Positions 47,071 through 58,737 of a stretch of DNA of 64,000 nucleotides are shown here, piece after piece (position 1 is the stretch's first letter; every line of letters starts with the position of its first letter). Below the pieces are notes generated by a model. That model worked only from the letters and a program-made list of their open reading frames with translations. It did no database searches and was not told the DNA's origin. This stretch comes from Euryodendron excelsum. Taxonomy: Eukaryota; Streptophyta; Magnoliopsida; Ericales; Pentaphylacaceae. The stretch is taken from positions 18,305,001 to 18,369,000 of the forward strand of contig CM065384.1 of the NCBI GenBank assembly GCA_033060915.1, in the 5' to 3' direction. The translations under genes and the position numbers were made by a program.

Positions 47071-48363
47071 TGATGTGATAATTTTATTACTCGTAAGCGC
47101 ACAAATCGGATTAAAGTATAAGAATGTGAGTGCGAGGTCGATCCCACAGGGACTTATGAAATTTTAGAAAATAAATTAGAATAAATCTAGTTCACCCTAA
47201 CCTAGTCAAGAAATCTTGAGTTTGTTTAATTAATCTAACAATGAACAAAAATAACTAAATATAAATAAACAAGTAAACAATTAATCTAGACAATAATAAT
47301 AAAGAGAAGAGAGATATCAAATTAAAATGACTAAGGTTTTAGAATCTACACACATGATTATAATAACTTTTCATGTAATTCAAATTATTTTCCTAATTCA
47401 CTTCACAATAACATCGTAATTAAACTTGTTATTATGGAAAATATAACATTAAAATCATTTTAATAAATAAACTACTGTATACTCTTCCTAACCTTAATGT
47501 TCAAGATAAAAAATTCGTATGTATCCATTCGAAAATAAATCACATAAGAAATCCAATTCTTAAAATTATAGCAATAAATAGCAGAGCTAATAATTAGTTC
47601 AACAATCTCAAATCATGAACAAAATTTATATCCAAAATTATTGACTTTAATTACTTCTAGGCAAGAGTATTAAACAATCCAAGCACTTGTTTGGGAAATA
47701 AATATAAATCACATGTCAAGTTATTGCAAAACATAAAGTTTCATCCTCAACCTTAGTATAAAAACTTAGCCACTCATAGTTTTAACATCCATTGAAGGTA
47801 AGAAAAATAAAACATAAAACTTGGACACGTAAAATAATAAGGCTTCAAAAACTGTGTTCCAAGTCTTTGTCTTCTTCTTCCTCCTTCTTTCCTTCTTTTT
47901 CTCTTTGGCTTTTCTCCTTCATTGTGCGGTTGCTCCTTCAACAATACTCAGGGATTTTTTTAATCCTTTCTTATATACCATTGGCCGATCACCCCCTTTT
48001 GACCGTACGGCTGCTAGCTAGGTTTCTTGATTTCTTTTCTTTTTTAACTCTTTTACTTTAATGCTTGCTGCCCACTTCACATGTGCACATGTATACATAT
48101 TATATATATATGAATATATATCTTTTTGCTCTTCTTTAAATGGCTACCTTTAATAGTTAAAAGATTTTTCGTCCAAGTCTCGTTGCTTGAATAAAATTGT
48201 TGAAGAATTTGATTCTTTAGGCACGTATTTCCTATTTTAACTGGGAGTCTTCCTTTTTACTTTTATATCCAAATCTGCAATAAAAATAATAATATAAGTA
48301 AATAAATAACAACTAAAGAATATAATTAAAGGGTAAAAATATGTAAATTATGTGACTTATCAG
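47071..48363 (-). mobile_element. Solo LTR D, Athila-like, 1.29 kb
   Basis: TGATGTGATAA to ATGTGACTTATCA between exact 5-bp duplications GGAAG (47066-47070, 48364-48368). On the minus strand: start TGATAAGTCAC, a CCGTACGG box (48010-48003), TATA box GTATATAA (47978-47971), and an LTR-end block CCTGTGGGATCGACC (about 47130-47145), typical of LTRs in this group. No internal sequence remains. Confidence 0.88.
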
Positions 48364-48368
48364 GAAGT

Positions 48369-49458
48369 GATTTTTTTGATCGGACCGTAGTGATGGAAAG
48401 TTCTTTGGAAATATTTTCAGGAATTCTCTAATTTACTAGTTTCTCAAGTCGTTTGATGGTGCGTTATAATTAGGGAATGGGAGAAAAAGTCAATCTTGGC
48501 GGAGCATCTGTGAGATGCTCCAAGGGTTACAGAAAGTGGCAATCTTCAAGCCATGCGATGAGGGGCTTCAAGAAGTGATCCATTCGAACGTGTCGTATCG
48601 ATGGAGGGACCTATGGACGAGCTTTTGGGAATTCTCTGGTTTACGCATTTCTCAAGTCGTTTGATGGTGCATTATAACTAAGGAATCGGGGGAAAAGATA
48701 ACCTTGACAGAGCGTCTGTGAGACGCTCCAGGGGGACTTTTGTTGAGTCGAGAGTGTTTGGAGTTGTGAGGTTTACCTTAGGTTAAATAGGGGTGTATGA
48801 TGAGACCCGCCGTTTAATACCCAATGCTAATGTGGTTTCGGGGCGCGTGGGTCGCTAGGGCAAAATGGTCATTTTGATCGAGCTTGGTCGACAAGGGTCA
48901 GGATGGATTGGAGTGGCGTGTTAAGTGTCTCAAACTGTTCATGGATGGTCCCGGAAGAGTTTTTTAGTGTTTGGTGGGATTTGTACTGTGCTGGGGTGTC
49001 TAAGGGGTAAAATGGTCATTTTGACCGGAGTGGGACCGAGATTGGATAGGATGGCGTGTTGAGTTCGGCTAACTGTTTAGGATCACTTTGGGAAAGTGGA
49101 CTTACCATCTTGAGAGATTTTCAACTTTCTTAAAGACGAGCCTAGAGTGGGTGCCCACAAGGGTGGTTAGGCCTTGATTAGGCCCAATAGGCTTAGGAGG
49201 TGATTGGTAGACCAGATTGGATTCAAATTGAATGGACTTACAATCTTAAGGGAGATGTGCTAGATTGGATTAGATTGGATGATGCTCGAGCATGTTTTGG
49301 TTATTGGGCTTTTAGTGGGCCCGGAGGGCCTGAGAAGCTGTTAACTTGATTAGACAGAGGTCTAAAGGTTGGTTTGGGCTTGAATGTGCCTACGAAGTTT
49401 TGAAAGGAAGTTCGATTGGACCAGAGATTGCCGAGCAAGCAAAAATGGGGTGCTTACA
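48369..49458 (-). mobile_element. LTR copy 4, U3 start
   Basis: Minus strand begins TGTAAGCACCCCATTTTTG at 49458, nearly identical to the start of copies 2 and 3. It shares short blocks with them (GGTCAAAATGACCATTTTACC type, GTCTTTAAGAAAG type) but is otherwise strongly diverged, so it is a different subfamily. A short-period direct repeat involving GAGCATCTGTGAGATGCTCC-type hairpins occurs at 48500-48730. Confidence 0.7.
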
Positions 49459-49545
49459 AGGGAATAAACCAGTAATTACTGATGATGGATCTTCAGGATT
49501 CACTGCTAATGGCCATAATGCAACTTGACATAATTCCTCCCCTTT
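49459..49545. other. Short unassigned stretch between LTR copy 4 and a LINE
   Basis: 87 bp that I cannot assign. It could be LINE 3' UTR or the flank into which LTR copy 4 inserted. It does not encode the missing last exon of the multicopper oxidase. Confidence 0.4.
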
Positions 49546-51445
49546 CTGATTTCAGTCTCTAACACATCTCACCCCCTATAACGAATAGAAAACATCATTG
49601 ATTGTAAATTGAGAATTACGCTTCCATGCTTTTATCCATAGGCCTACTAGAGTCTTTGAGTTGTTAACCACCTCCCCCCATTTCACCTCCACACCTTTAA
49701 AGATAAGATCATTCCCTGCTTTCCAAATGTGCCATATTACAGATAAGAATAGAGCTTCCCATAGCCATTTTCCTATATTTTTTAATTTCATACTAAGCGA
49801 CCATTGAAAATGAATCAAAAGCTATTTGGACACACCCATTCAATCTCCCACCACTTTATAATGGAACTCCAAATCATAGCATAAATCACAGGTTGTAGAA
49901 CATGCTTAGGGAATGCATTTTCTATTTAACAACATCTTCTTAGACTTGATCTTTCCTGAAATGCCATCCATCCAAAAATTTTAACTTTCATAGGAGCCAG
50001 TTCCTTCCATACCTTGACTAATGTGTCAGATCCCTGCAGTTTCAGCGGTGCTGCAATATTACATAAGGATTTCACAGAGAAGCTCCCATTATTTTTTAAC
50101 TTCCATACCATTGAATCCTTTCATGAACCCTTTAGCCTAACTGACTCTAGCTGATCCATGAGATCACTTTGATCCTATTCTTCCTAAGCTAACAAATTTC
50201 TTCTATATAATAAATTCCCTGATCCATTTTCATCCTTCAACTGTGCTATGTAGGCACTTTTCTGTAAGGACAAAGAGAATAATCTAGGATATACATAGCT
50301 GAGAGGCTTATCCCCATACCAAGCATCCTTCCAATACTTTGTATTCTTACCATCTCCTATCTTAATTTGAAGATTTTTTTTAGAAATGACTCCTTCAAAA
50401 CATTCATATCACCCCCCAGATTTAATATAACCAACCACCTATTAGATCTATCCTTCTTTGCTATATCCCCTGGCAGTTGTTCCCCCTTATCATAATATAT
50501 ATTTGTGACTCACAACATTCCTCTATAAGGAGCCTTTTTCCTTTGCATACCTCCACCACCATTTAGCAAGTAATGCCCTATTCAATGTTGCAATAGGGAG
50601 AATATGTAACCCTCCTTTCTTCTTACATCTAGTTACTCTGGCCTAACTTACACAGTGAACTTTCTTCTTGCCCTCCTCATCCCCCCACAAACATCTTCTT
50701 TGAATCATTTCAATCCTTTTGCATACCTCCTTAGAAGCACTGAACATAAATAGATAATAAATAGGCAAATTTCTCAAAGTTGATTTTAGCAATGTAAGTC
50801 TTCCTCCTATTGCTAAATACCTCTTTTTCCATGGAGCCAACCTTCCTTTAAATTTATCAATCACTGAACCTCATGCTTTAACCTTCCTTGGATTGGCACC
50901 TATTGACAACCCCAAATATTTTATAGGCAACTTTTGAGTCCTACAACTAAAATTTTTTGCAACCTCATTAATATAAATATCATCCACACCTATTCCACAT
51001 ACTACACTTTTTTGGAATTTAACTTTTAATCCTAAAAGCAATACAAAACATCTCAAAATTCTCTTCAAATTCCTTAAGTCCACCCTATCAGCTTCACAGA
51101 ATAAGATTGTGTCATCAGCAAATTGTAAATGAGATATCGTAGAAACATTAGACCCTATTCTTGTACCTTTTATAATCTTCAAAGATTAAGCCCTACCTAG
51201 AAGTTCATTCAGACCCTTAACAACTATTGAATAGGAAAGGAGATAATGAGTCTCCTGCCTAAGGCTTCTCTGCATTGAGAACTCCTTGGTTGCGGATCCA
51301 TTCACCAGCACTGAAACCTTCCCTGAAGATATACACTCTCCAATCCATTGAATCTATCTTTTGCCTAAACCTATGTTGGTCATCATCTACCTAAGAAAAG
51401 GCCAGTTTAATGTACTAGAAAAGACCACCCAAGAATGAATTATTA
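49546..51445 (-). mobile_element. L1-type LINE fragment 1 (RT C-terminal half to ORF2 end)
   Basis: Minus strand, 5' truncated. In order: KVSVLVNGSATKEFSMQRSL (about 51320), the active-site block HLQFADDTILFCEA (about 51130), KLPIKYLGLSIG (about 50920), RLAPWKKRYLAIGGRLTLLK (about 50830), then KVWKELAPMKVKIFGWMAF (about 49980) and the ORF2 tail LFLSVIWHIWKAGNDLIF (about 49745). These are the standard plant L1 RT, thumb and zf-RVT blocks. Many stops. It appears to lie in the last visible intron of the oxidase pseudogene. Confidence 0.8.
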
Positions 51446-51590
51446 GGATAACCCCATTACAAAGACTAGAAATTTACTCACCAGTATGACAACATGTTTA
51501 ACTTTTTATTTTTAAAGCTACTTCAAAATAGGGTAGTTAAGTAATTAGCCTAATTGAGGTAAGTGACCATACGGGAGGGTTGACAATTAC

Positions 51591-51653
51591 ATGGCAATGG
51601 TAGACATAACCTAGTTGTGCAGTTGCATTGAATGGATAAGGTGCATCATTTTT
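51591..51653 (-). pseudogene. Multicopper oxidase (LPR-like) fragment: C-terminal copper-site end of exon
   Basis: Encodes DAPYPFNATAQLGYVYHCH, matching the LPR-type segment before the C-terminal copper ligands. A GT donor (GTAATT at 51590-51585) follows the CAT codon. The final exon, with the HxxxHxDNxM-like end, was not found. The fragment continues the frame broken by LINE 2 at 52849. Confidence 0.75.
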
Positions 51654-52848
51654 TTTTTTAACAACGAAGGGAAATTTATAAAGAAGAGAGAAAAGAACAG
51701 AGGATTGGATAGAATTCAGAACAACCAAGGGAGCCTTTGTAATGAATTCACACCATAGGAAAGAAAAAAAAAAAGAAAAGAAACTGGGAATGAAGTTGGT
51801 AAGAAACCAATAATTCCAAGAGTAGAAGGACCTAGATAGAGCCTAAATAAAGCAAAGCTAATTCTCTTTCAAGAGTTTTACACCATTAATAGAATAAAAG
51901 AAATTATCAAGAGTGAAGAATAACATCTTGGACTTAACTTGGATCCACCACTCCACTTGAGACTTGATTTTGTCAACCACCTCCACCCATTTGAAAGGTT
52001 TAGATTTGAAGACAACCTCATTTCTAGAAGTCCCTACATTCCATATAGTAGCCAAGAACAAAGAAGACCGGATTTGGTTTCCAAGTTGAAGTTTTTTATG
52101 GAACTAGATTCCTTGGGCACACCCATTCCAAACCCCACCATTTTAGGATGCTACTCCAAACCTTCCAAGTAGAGCTGCAAAGTAACAGGAGATGATTTGT
52201 AGATTAGAATTCCTGGTGACACAAAACACACAAAGTGACCGCTAAGGGAGATAGGATTCCTCTTCTAACCAGTTGATATGTGGTTTTAATCTTGCCTTTC
52301 AGGCCATCCAACCAAAGAACTATAATTTTGATGGTACAGGGATCTTCTAAACAATCTTCTCATATGCTTTTTCCAAACCTTTGTAATCTTCCATCATTTG
52401 GAAGAAGGATTTGACTAGGAAGACCCCTTCTATCACAGCTGCCTGTCTAACCTTATCTTGCAAGCCATTGAGCAATCTAACATTATTGAGAAGTATAAGC
52501 AACTCACTTAGGATATCCTTTTCCCATCCCCTTAGGCCCCTACGAAAATCTAGCTTCTAGCTCCCAAATAAATCCACCATTTTTTATACCAGAGCCTATT
52601 TTTCAGTTGATAAGACATAGAGCTTTGGATATTTGAATTTTAGTGCACTATCTTGAAACCAAGCTTCATTCCAAAACTTTGTCATTGAGCTAGAATTCAC
52701 TGTGATTTTTAGGTGAGAAATTAGAGCCTTCTTAAAGGTTATTTGATCCTCTATAATCAGCAAGATGTCTTTCCAGATTATAGAACATGAATCAACATTA
52801 ATGTTGGAGGGGAATCGTCTATTTTCACTATAACAGTATCTACTGGAG
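51654..52848 (-). mobile_element. L1-type LINE fragment 2 inside an oxidase exon
   Basis: 5'-truncated LINE, minus strand. It starts in a segment with SIIWKDIL, FWNEAWFQDSALKFKYPKLY (about 52680-52620), the usual region between RT and zf-RVT, and ends with ATIWNVGTSRNEVVFKSKPF (about 52040) and a poly(A) (T-run 51649-51659). Flanked by a 9-bp duplication ATCATTTTT (51645-51653 and 52849-52857). This marks target-primed insertion into the coding exon. Confidence 0.88.
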
Positions 52849-53653
52849 ATCATTTTTAATGAGGTTAAACTTAACCACCACCAACGTTTGGTATCCTGTT
52901 TCAATCTTCACCACATTCTTTCATGTCTTTTTGTAGGCTGGTATATCAAGCAACTTTCTAGTTGCATGGGCAGTCACGTTGTAGGCGATTAAGTCATTCT
53001 TGTTGGTCATACATGATTTAAATCCAACCAAATCTACCAGTTGTGGCAACTTGATTGCTTGAAACTCTACCAAATGAATGTGCAAAGGATGGTTGTCTTC
53101 AGTTAGGTTTATCACCTCCCACAATTCTATACTTCCTATTTTCAGGGTCTTTGTCACTGGGTCCAGGAAAATCTTCCCATTTATAGAGGGTAATGTACCT
53201 TGTAGTTGCAACTCTAGCAGTGGTCGCGGCTGAATAGTTATTCAAACTTAATGGAACTTTTGAAGTATCTGGTGGTTGTGGATCTCCTGGGATGATGATA
53301 AACTTTATGATCGTATTATTCAGCTGATTAACCACGCTACTAGTTGGGTACGGGTATGGTGCAGCATTGGTGAGCACAGATTCATCAATTGTTGTAGTTG
53401 AAAAATCAATGACAACATCAACGGCCTATGTAGAATGCTTTATATTGTGATTAGGGCCTATGAGTAGGATGCATCAGATCCCACTTGAATGAATGAGAGC
53501 CTGTTGGTCAATGAAAATCAGAAATACCTTGCATTAAAGGCACTGATGACTTGAAATCGATACTTTCTTCACTTAACCTAAAGGTACGGCCAGGCCATGG
53601 CATTGACGATAAGGGCATCACCAAAGTATTTCGGTTGCCACTGCGGGTGGATG
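52849..53653 (-). pseudogene. Multicopper oxidase (LPR-like) middle-to-late exon sequence
   Basis: Minus strand from 53653: [20 protein letters not shown], a decayed stretch with stops (53590-53420), then VLTNAAPYPYPTSSVVNQL (about 53385), a frameshift near 53200, and the copper-binding block WEVINLTEDNHPLHIHL (about 53125-53075). KNVVKIETGY and VVVKFNLIKND run up to the LINE 2 insertion. HPLHIH holds type 1 and trinuclear ligands. LPR1/LPR2 of Arabidopsis are ferroxidase-type multicopper oxidases acting in root phosphate sensing. That function is family knowledge; this copy is dead. Confidence 0.8.
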
Positions 53654-53654
53654 G

Positions 53655-53986
53655 TGATAGGTGGTCTTAGGACTATCTCAACCCTAAAAACTAGCTCAAG
53701 GGGTGAGGCTTTCCCTCACACTTATATATGGACCACCAGCCCTTTCCACAACCGATGTGGGAAACAATCTCCCCCTCACACATCGAGCCTTGGGTCGAAG
53801 GCAGAGACAACTTGTATCCCCGTAAACTATTGGGCTGAGATTATTAGTGAACCTGTGCTCTGATACCAGTGATAGGTGGTTTTGGGCCTATCTCAACCCC
53901 AAAAGCTAGCTAGCTCAAGTGGTGAGACTTTTCCTCATACTTATATATAGACCATCAGTCCCTTCCACAATCGATGTGGAAAAGTA
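53655..53986 (-). mobile_element. TRIM retrotransposon, 332 bp
   Basis: Two direct repeats, 53655-53766 and about 53870-53986, around 85 percent identical, flank a 100-bp internal part. On the minus strand the internal part starts with TGGTATCAGAGC (53868-53857), complementary to initiator tRNA-Met, and ends with a PPT TGAGGGGGAGAT (53778-53767). No coding sequence. The LTRs hold a TATATAAG box. This is the classic TRIM layout. Confidence 0.85.
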
Positions 53987-56900
53987 GCCTCTTACCACGC
54001 CACTCCCCATAGTGAGTTCTTCATGACGTACAAAGTTGGAGACTTTGGTACTATGAGAATGGGAAACACCAGTTTTTCAAAGATTATGGGCATTAGTAAT
54101 GTTCAGATTAAGACCAATGTTGGTTATACTATGGTGTTGAAGGACATCAAACACGTGCCTGACCTCTGGCTGAACCTGATTCCCTGAATAGCCTTTGATC
54201 AGTAGGGCTTTGATAATCACTTTGGCAATGACACTTGGAAGCTAACGAAAGGTGTCATGGTTATTGCTCGAGGACACATCTATGGCATGCTATATAGAAC
54301 TCATGTGAAGGTTTTGTTAAGACAGCCTTAATGTAGTTGAAGATGAGGTGCCACCAAATTTGTAGCACAAGAAACTCAGTCACATAAGAGAGAAAGGGTT
54401 GCTCACATTGGTAAAGAAGGCTTTCATTCTAGCAAAACAAGGAGATTACACTGAATCCTTGTGAGTATTGCTTGTTTGGCAAGCAACATCGAGTCTAGTT
54501 CAGTTCCTCCACACTGAAAAGATTAGAGTTATTAAGCCTAGTATACTCTAATGTGTGCGGTCTCATAGAAGATGAGTCATTGGGTGGCAACATATATTTT
54601 GATGATGTTTCACAGAAGGTGTGGGTGTATTTTTTGAAGACCAAGGATCAGGTACTTGAGTACTTCAAGATCTTCCACACCATGGTGGAAAGGGAGACTA
54701 GAAAGAAGTTGAAGTGCCTCGGAACAAATAATGGAAGTGAGTACACATCCAAAGAGTTCAAGGCATACTGCTCAAAACGTAGTATTCGCCACAAGAAGAC
54801 AGTCCTACGCACCCCACAACACAATGGAGTAGCCGCGAGGATGAGTCAAACGATTATGGAAAAAACCCAGTGTATGCTCAGTATGGCTAATCTGCTAAAG
54901 CCATTCTGGGGTGAAGCTATTCGTGCTACCTGTTACCTGATCAACCGATCACCATCAATGTCGTTGAAGTTTGAAGTTCTAGAGATAGTGTGGTTTAGCA
55001 AGAAGGATGTCTCTTACTCTCACCTGAGAGTGTTTGGGTGTAAGGCATTTGTATATCTGTCCAAGAAACAGAGGTTGAAGCTAGACATGAAGTCTACTCC
55101 ATGCATCTTCATTGGCTAATGGCAATAAAGAGTTCAAATATAGATTGTGGGATCTAAAAAACAGAAGGACAATCAAAAGTAGGGGCATTGTATTCCAAGA
55201 GAACCAGTTTTATAAGGAACTGGCTCAGTCTAGTGGTTCCAACTCCCGTATTCCAGATATGATTCTAGATTCAATACTAGCCCAGCTCACCGCAACACTA
55301 GAATACATGAGGTAATTCCAGAAGATGAAGAATAAGAGGGTGTTGAGCAGGGGGAGCAACAACCCTCTCCACCAAATGTTAAAGCACCTCCTCAAGCTGA
55401 TGAGCCTTAGACAAGGAGATCTGCAAGAAATCGTGTCCTAATTCCATCGACTAGATATCCGGAATCAGATTACATCATGCTCACTGATGAGGGGAAGCCA
55501 GAGGACTTCAAGGAAGCACAAACCCATGCAGGCAAAGACAAATGGATAAAAACCATACAAGAATAGATGAGTTCCTTGCAAAAGAATCAGACTTATGATA
55601 TGGTAAGGCTTTCCAAAGGTAGAAAAGCCTTGAGGAAAAGATGGGTGTTCAAGCTAAAAAAAGATGGCAACGGAAAGCTGGTGAGGCGCAAGGCTCAATT
55701 GGTTGTCAAAGGATTTCAACAAAAGAATGAATTGACTTTGACGAGATATTCTCACCAATGGTGAAGATGACCTCAATTCGAGTTATACTCGGATTGGTAG
55801 CCAGTCTAGATTTAGAGCTTGAACATATGGATGTCAAGACAGCTTTTCTGCATGGAGATATGAAGGAAGAGATCTACATGGAGTAGCCAGAAGGGTTTGA
55901 AGTTCCCGGAAAAGAACACCTAGTCTGCAAGTTGAAGAAGAGTCTCTACGGCCTTAAGCAAGCCCCTAGATAATGGTACAAGAAGTTTGACTCATTTATG
56001 GTGAACCATGAGTACAAGAGGACTATAGCAAACCAATGTATATGTTTAGAGATTCCCTGATGACAACTTTGTTGCACTCTTACTCTATGTGGATGATATA
56101 CTGATAATTGGCCAGGACGCAGCCATGATCAGCAAATTGAAGAAGGAGTTATCCAAGTCCTTTGATATGAAGGACTTAGGCCTAGCTCAGCAGATATTGG
56201 GCATGTAGATTGTTCATGATAGGAAAGCCAAGAAGTTGTGGTTGTTACAAGAGAAATATATTAAACGGGTGATTAAGAGGTTCAACATGGGAAATGCCAA
56301 GCCAATCAGTATGCTATTGGCATTATAATCACTTCAAGCTAAGCAATAGTTCATGTCCCTCTTCAAAGATAAAGATGGAGGAGATGGAAGTAGTCCCATA
56401 ATCTTTAACAGTTGGGAGTCTTATGTATGCAATGGTGTGTACAAGGCTAGACATTGCTCACGTTGTAGGCGTTGTGAGCAGATTTCTCTCCAACCTTGGG
56501 AAAGAATATTAGGAAGCTATTAAGTGGATTCTTAAGTACCAGAAGGGTGCATGAAAGCTGTGCTTGTGTTTTGGGGGAGCTAAACCAGTCTTGAAAGATT
56601 ATACAAATTCAGATATAGCCGGTAATCTTGATGGTAGGAAATCTACATCAGGATTTCTTTATACCTTTGTAGGTGGAACTGTATCATGGCAGTCCAAACT
56701 ACAGAAGTGTGTAGCTATATCTATAACGGAAGCCGAGTATATTGCCATAATAGAAGCAGGGAAGGAAATGTTGTGGATGAAGCAGTTTCTCCAAGAACTG
56801 GAAATCAAGCAGGATGAATATAAGCTACAATGTGATAGTTAGAGTACTCTGGACTTGAGCAAGAACTCAATGTACTACTCCCGCACTAAGCACATTGATA

Positions 56901-57102
56901 ATAGCTATCATTGGATACATGAGGTTGTGGAGCAACAGCTGTTGACGCTGGTGAAGGTCTACATAAAGGAGAATCCAGCTGATATGTTAACAAAGGTAGT
57001 CACACATGAAAAACTTGAGCTATGCAGAGACATGGCTGGAATGGACTCCAAGTGAAGACTAGCAGGGTATAGTCCTCTCCATTGGGCATGAAGGGGGAGA
57101 AT
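53987..57102 (+). pseudogene. Ty1/copia pol (TNT1-like), 5' truncated
   Basis: Starts inside protease just after the catalytic box (SYHATPHSEFFMTYKVGDFG), then GAG-pre-integrase sequence. Integrase is an intact 188-aa frame at 54553-55119 (KVWVYFLKTKDQV, TPQHNGVAARM). RT has VRRKAQLVVKGFQQK (about 55690), MDVKTAFLHGDMKEEIYM, and YVDDILIIGQDA (about 56085). RNase H has NLDGRKSTSGFLYTFVGG and SITEAEYIA (56564-56842), then RTKHID, ENPADMLTK. Frameshifts and stops occur throughout. In the integrase the expected DNGGEY reads NNGSEY and the AER block reads AAR, so two catalytic acids are lost. A PPT (AAGGGGGAGA) lies at 57091-57100. Confidence 0.88.
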
Positions 57103-57479
57103 TGTTGAACCCATGCCATTGGATTCTTTATTGGATCCATGCCATTAGATCCTCATTAGATTCATTGGCAAGCAATTTCTCCATCAATGAGTCTTCCTTA
57201 CACTCCAAACCATCATTGATGGTGTCTCCATCAAAGAAGGGATAGTACGAGGGTCCAAGGGTTTTTGTCTCCATGGCAGTGGCTACTCCATTGTGTAAGA
57301 TAGAAATACTCCAAAAGGTAAAAAGTTGAGAGTGTGGTAAGATGTGTTCTAGAGAGTTTTTTGGTGAATTTAGTTGAATTGAGTGAAGAAACTTTCCTCC
57401 TCCTCTGTAAGTAGTTTTCTTCATTTAGTGAACTTGTTTCTCTCTCTCAGTTCATGTGTGAATATTTTCTAGGCACAAC
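57103..57479 (+). repeat. 3' LTR of the copia element
   Basis: TGTTGAACCC to GGCACAAC, about 377 bp, directly after the PPT. No 5' partner exists in the window. The terminal inverted bases TGTTG/CAAC fit a Ty1/copia LTR with its last base missing or changed. Confidence 0.75.
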
Positions 57480-58031
57480 GGATGACAGGGTTGTCAACTG
57501 TGTAGTTCATCTATAATGATCCACCTTTATAGAAGCTACGATCAAACACCATTAGGTGGCGGTCAAATTCCGGGCCCATTGGGAGATTCGATTTCGCATC
57601 AAGGGTAGGGTCTCTGATCACATATGCAGCAATCAGACCAGCGAAGAGGTTGACATGTGTGAGTCCGAGAGCATGATTATCGTACCAGAGGTTCCCTGCA
57701 TGTTGGACATTAGGGTATAGGTATGTTGATTGGGTCTATGCCGAGCGGGTTTCATGAAAACCGGCGGTGAACCAAGCCAACGGGTTGCCGTCGCTCTGGG
57801 GTGGGCAAATTCCGCCGTGGAGGTGGACAACAGCCGGGACTCCACCATACTTTGGGATGGCAGTGGTGATGGTTGGGTCCCAAGTAAGAATGTGGGACTG
57901 AGGGAGGTGATTTTCCCATGACACGTATGTTGGTGTGCCATGGAGTGCCTCAATGGTTGGTCCTGGTACAGTTGCCGTTGATTCAGAGGTTCCATAGGCA
58001 AACACAGTTGTTGTAAATCACGGTGGAATTT
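57480..58031 (-). pseudogene. Multicopper oxidase (LPR-like) exon 2, 5' part
   Basis: Acceptor TTTGTATAG precedes KFHRDL at 58031, phase 0 with exon 1. Then [20 protein letters not shown], the first copper motif VVHLHGGI (about 57825), FTAGFHET, a TAG in place of Trp (about 57740), and NLWYDNHALGLTHVNLFAGL (about 57690). In the second copper motif the usual WYHDH reads WYDNH, so a ligand His is lost. A one-base deletion near 58012 shifts the start. FDRSFYKGGSL is followed by TAG (about 57520). The sequence breaks at 57480 in front of the copia LTR and resumes at 53653. Confidence 0.85.
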
Positions 58032-58266
58032 CTATACAAAGGGCAGGTGGGGTTACAGATAAGTTAGAAAACCTAGTGTTATAATAATGTCCAGTTATGC
58101 TACTTTTTTTATTTTTATTTTCTTGTGTGTGTATTGTTTCGGAGACTATAAGCCTGGTGCCTGAATAATGTCTACTCAATAATGTGTAAGGCTGTGCTTG
58201 TTTTAGGTGTTTTATATAGATAACACTCCGTGCAGCGATTATTGAACAGAAAATTAAGATACATAC
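58032..58266 (-). other. Intron 1 of the oxidase pseudogene
   Basis: Begins GTATGT at 58266 and ends TATAG at 58032; 235 bp, T-rich on the minus strand. Splice sites are conserved although the exons have decayed. Confidence 0.7.
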
Positions 58267-58490
58267 CCATTTGGTTTCTTACATGCCAATGGTGAGCCTC
58301 CCAGGGTTGGGTGAACCATGGCTCGTTGTGTAGCCATAGAGCTTAGGCATCTCAGGGGTTCATCGACGTGCATTTCAAGAGAAGCAGCCACTTCCTGTAG
58401 TGCTGCTTCAGTCACCGGAGGTTGTGCAGCGGACACGCTGCAACTTATGATGAATAGAAGATGCAGTGCTGCATAGATTTTAATCTTCAT
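58267..58490 (-). pseudogene. Multicopper oxidase (LPR-like) exon 1 with signal peptide
   Basis: Met at 58490 starts MKIKIYAALHLLFIISCSVS, a clear secretory signal peptide (K-rich start, hydrophobic core, small residues at the cleavage site). LEMHVDE follows. A one-base shift then leads to MPKLYGYTTSHGS and GRLTIGM, followed by TAA and a GT donor at 58266. Family members are secreted or endomembrane proteins. The frameshift and stop show loss of function independent of the insertions. Confidence 0.85.
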
Positions 58491-58737
58491 CCTTACATTC
58501 CTATTGCTGCAAAGATGTACATTATATTTACATATATGCTGCAAACATAAGCACTAATATGGTCGCAGATTGCTTGAGACAGAATTGGTATTATACAGAA
58601 CAAGAAAAATAGTATAACGAAGTTCTCACAATTATCAGCATAATTGCTTATAGAGAGAATTTAGTTACAAGCTCAGGTAATATCCATGCATGTATATGTA
58701 GATGCCTTTCCTGTATTTCGATATTCCAACAAAAATT
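58491..58737 (-). other. Former promoter region of the oxidase pseudogene
   Basis: 247 bp upstream of the oxidase start. AT-rich. No strong minus-strand TATA box that I would defend. Confidence 0.4.

Larger units (their letters stand above)
53654..57479. mobile_element. Composite TRIM plus Ty1/copia insertion in the oxidase exon
   Basis: The oxidase coding sequence stops and resumes on either side of this 3.8-kb block, with the 5-bp sequence GGATG present at both edges (53649-53653, 57480-57484). The left end is the TG start of a TRIM LTR in minus orientation. The right end is the CAAC end of a copia 3' LTR in plus orientation. No copia 5' LTR or gag is present. Confidence 0.75.

Noticed and set aside
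8789..49458. LTR copy 1 and LTR copy 4 as the two halves of a single LTR split by element B
   Set aside because: Copy 4 (40288-41405) already covers sequence equivalent to the first kilobase of copy 1, so they overlap. Copy 4 is also much more diverged from copies 2 and 3 than copy 1 is.
53855..53870. CTCTGATACCA as part of a tRNA gene
   Set aside because: It is only the initiator tRNA-Met complementary primer site of a TRIM; no cloverleaf or A/B boxes surround it.
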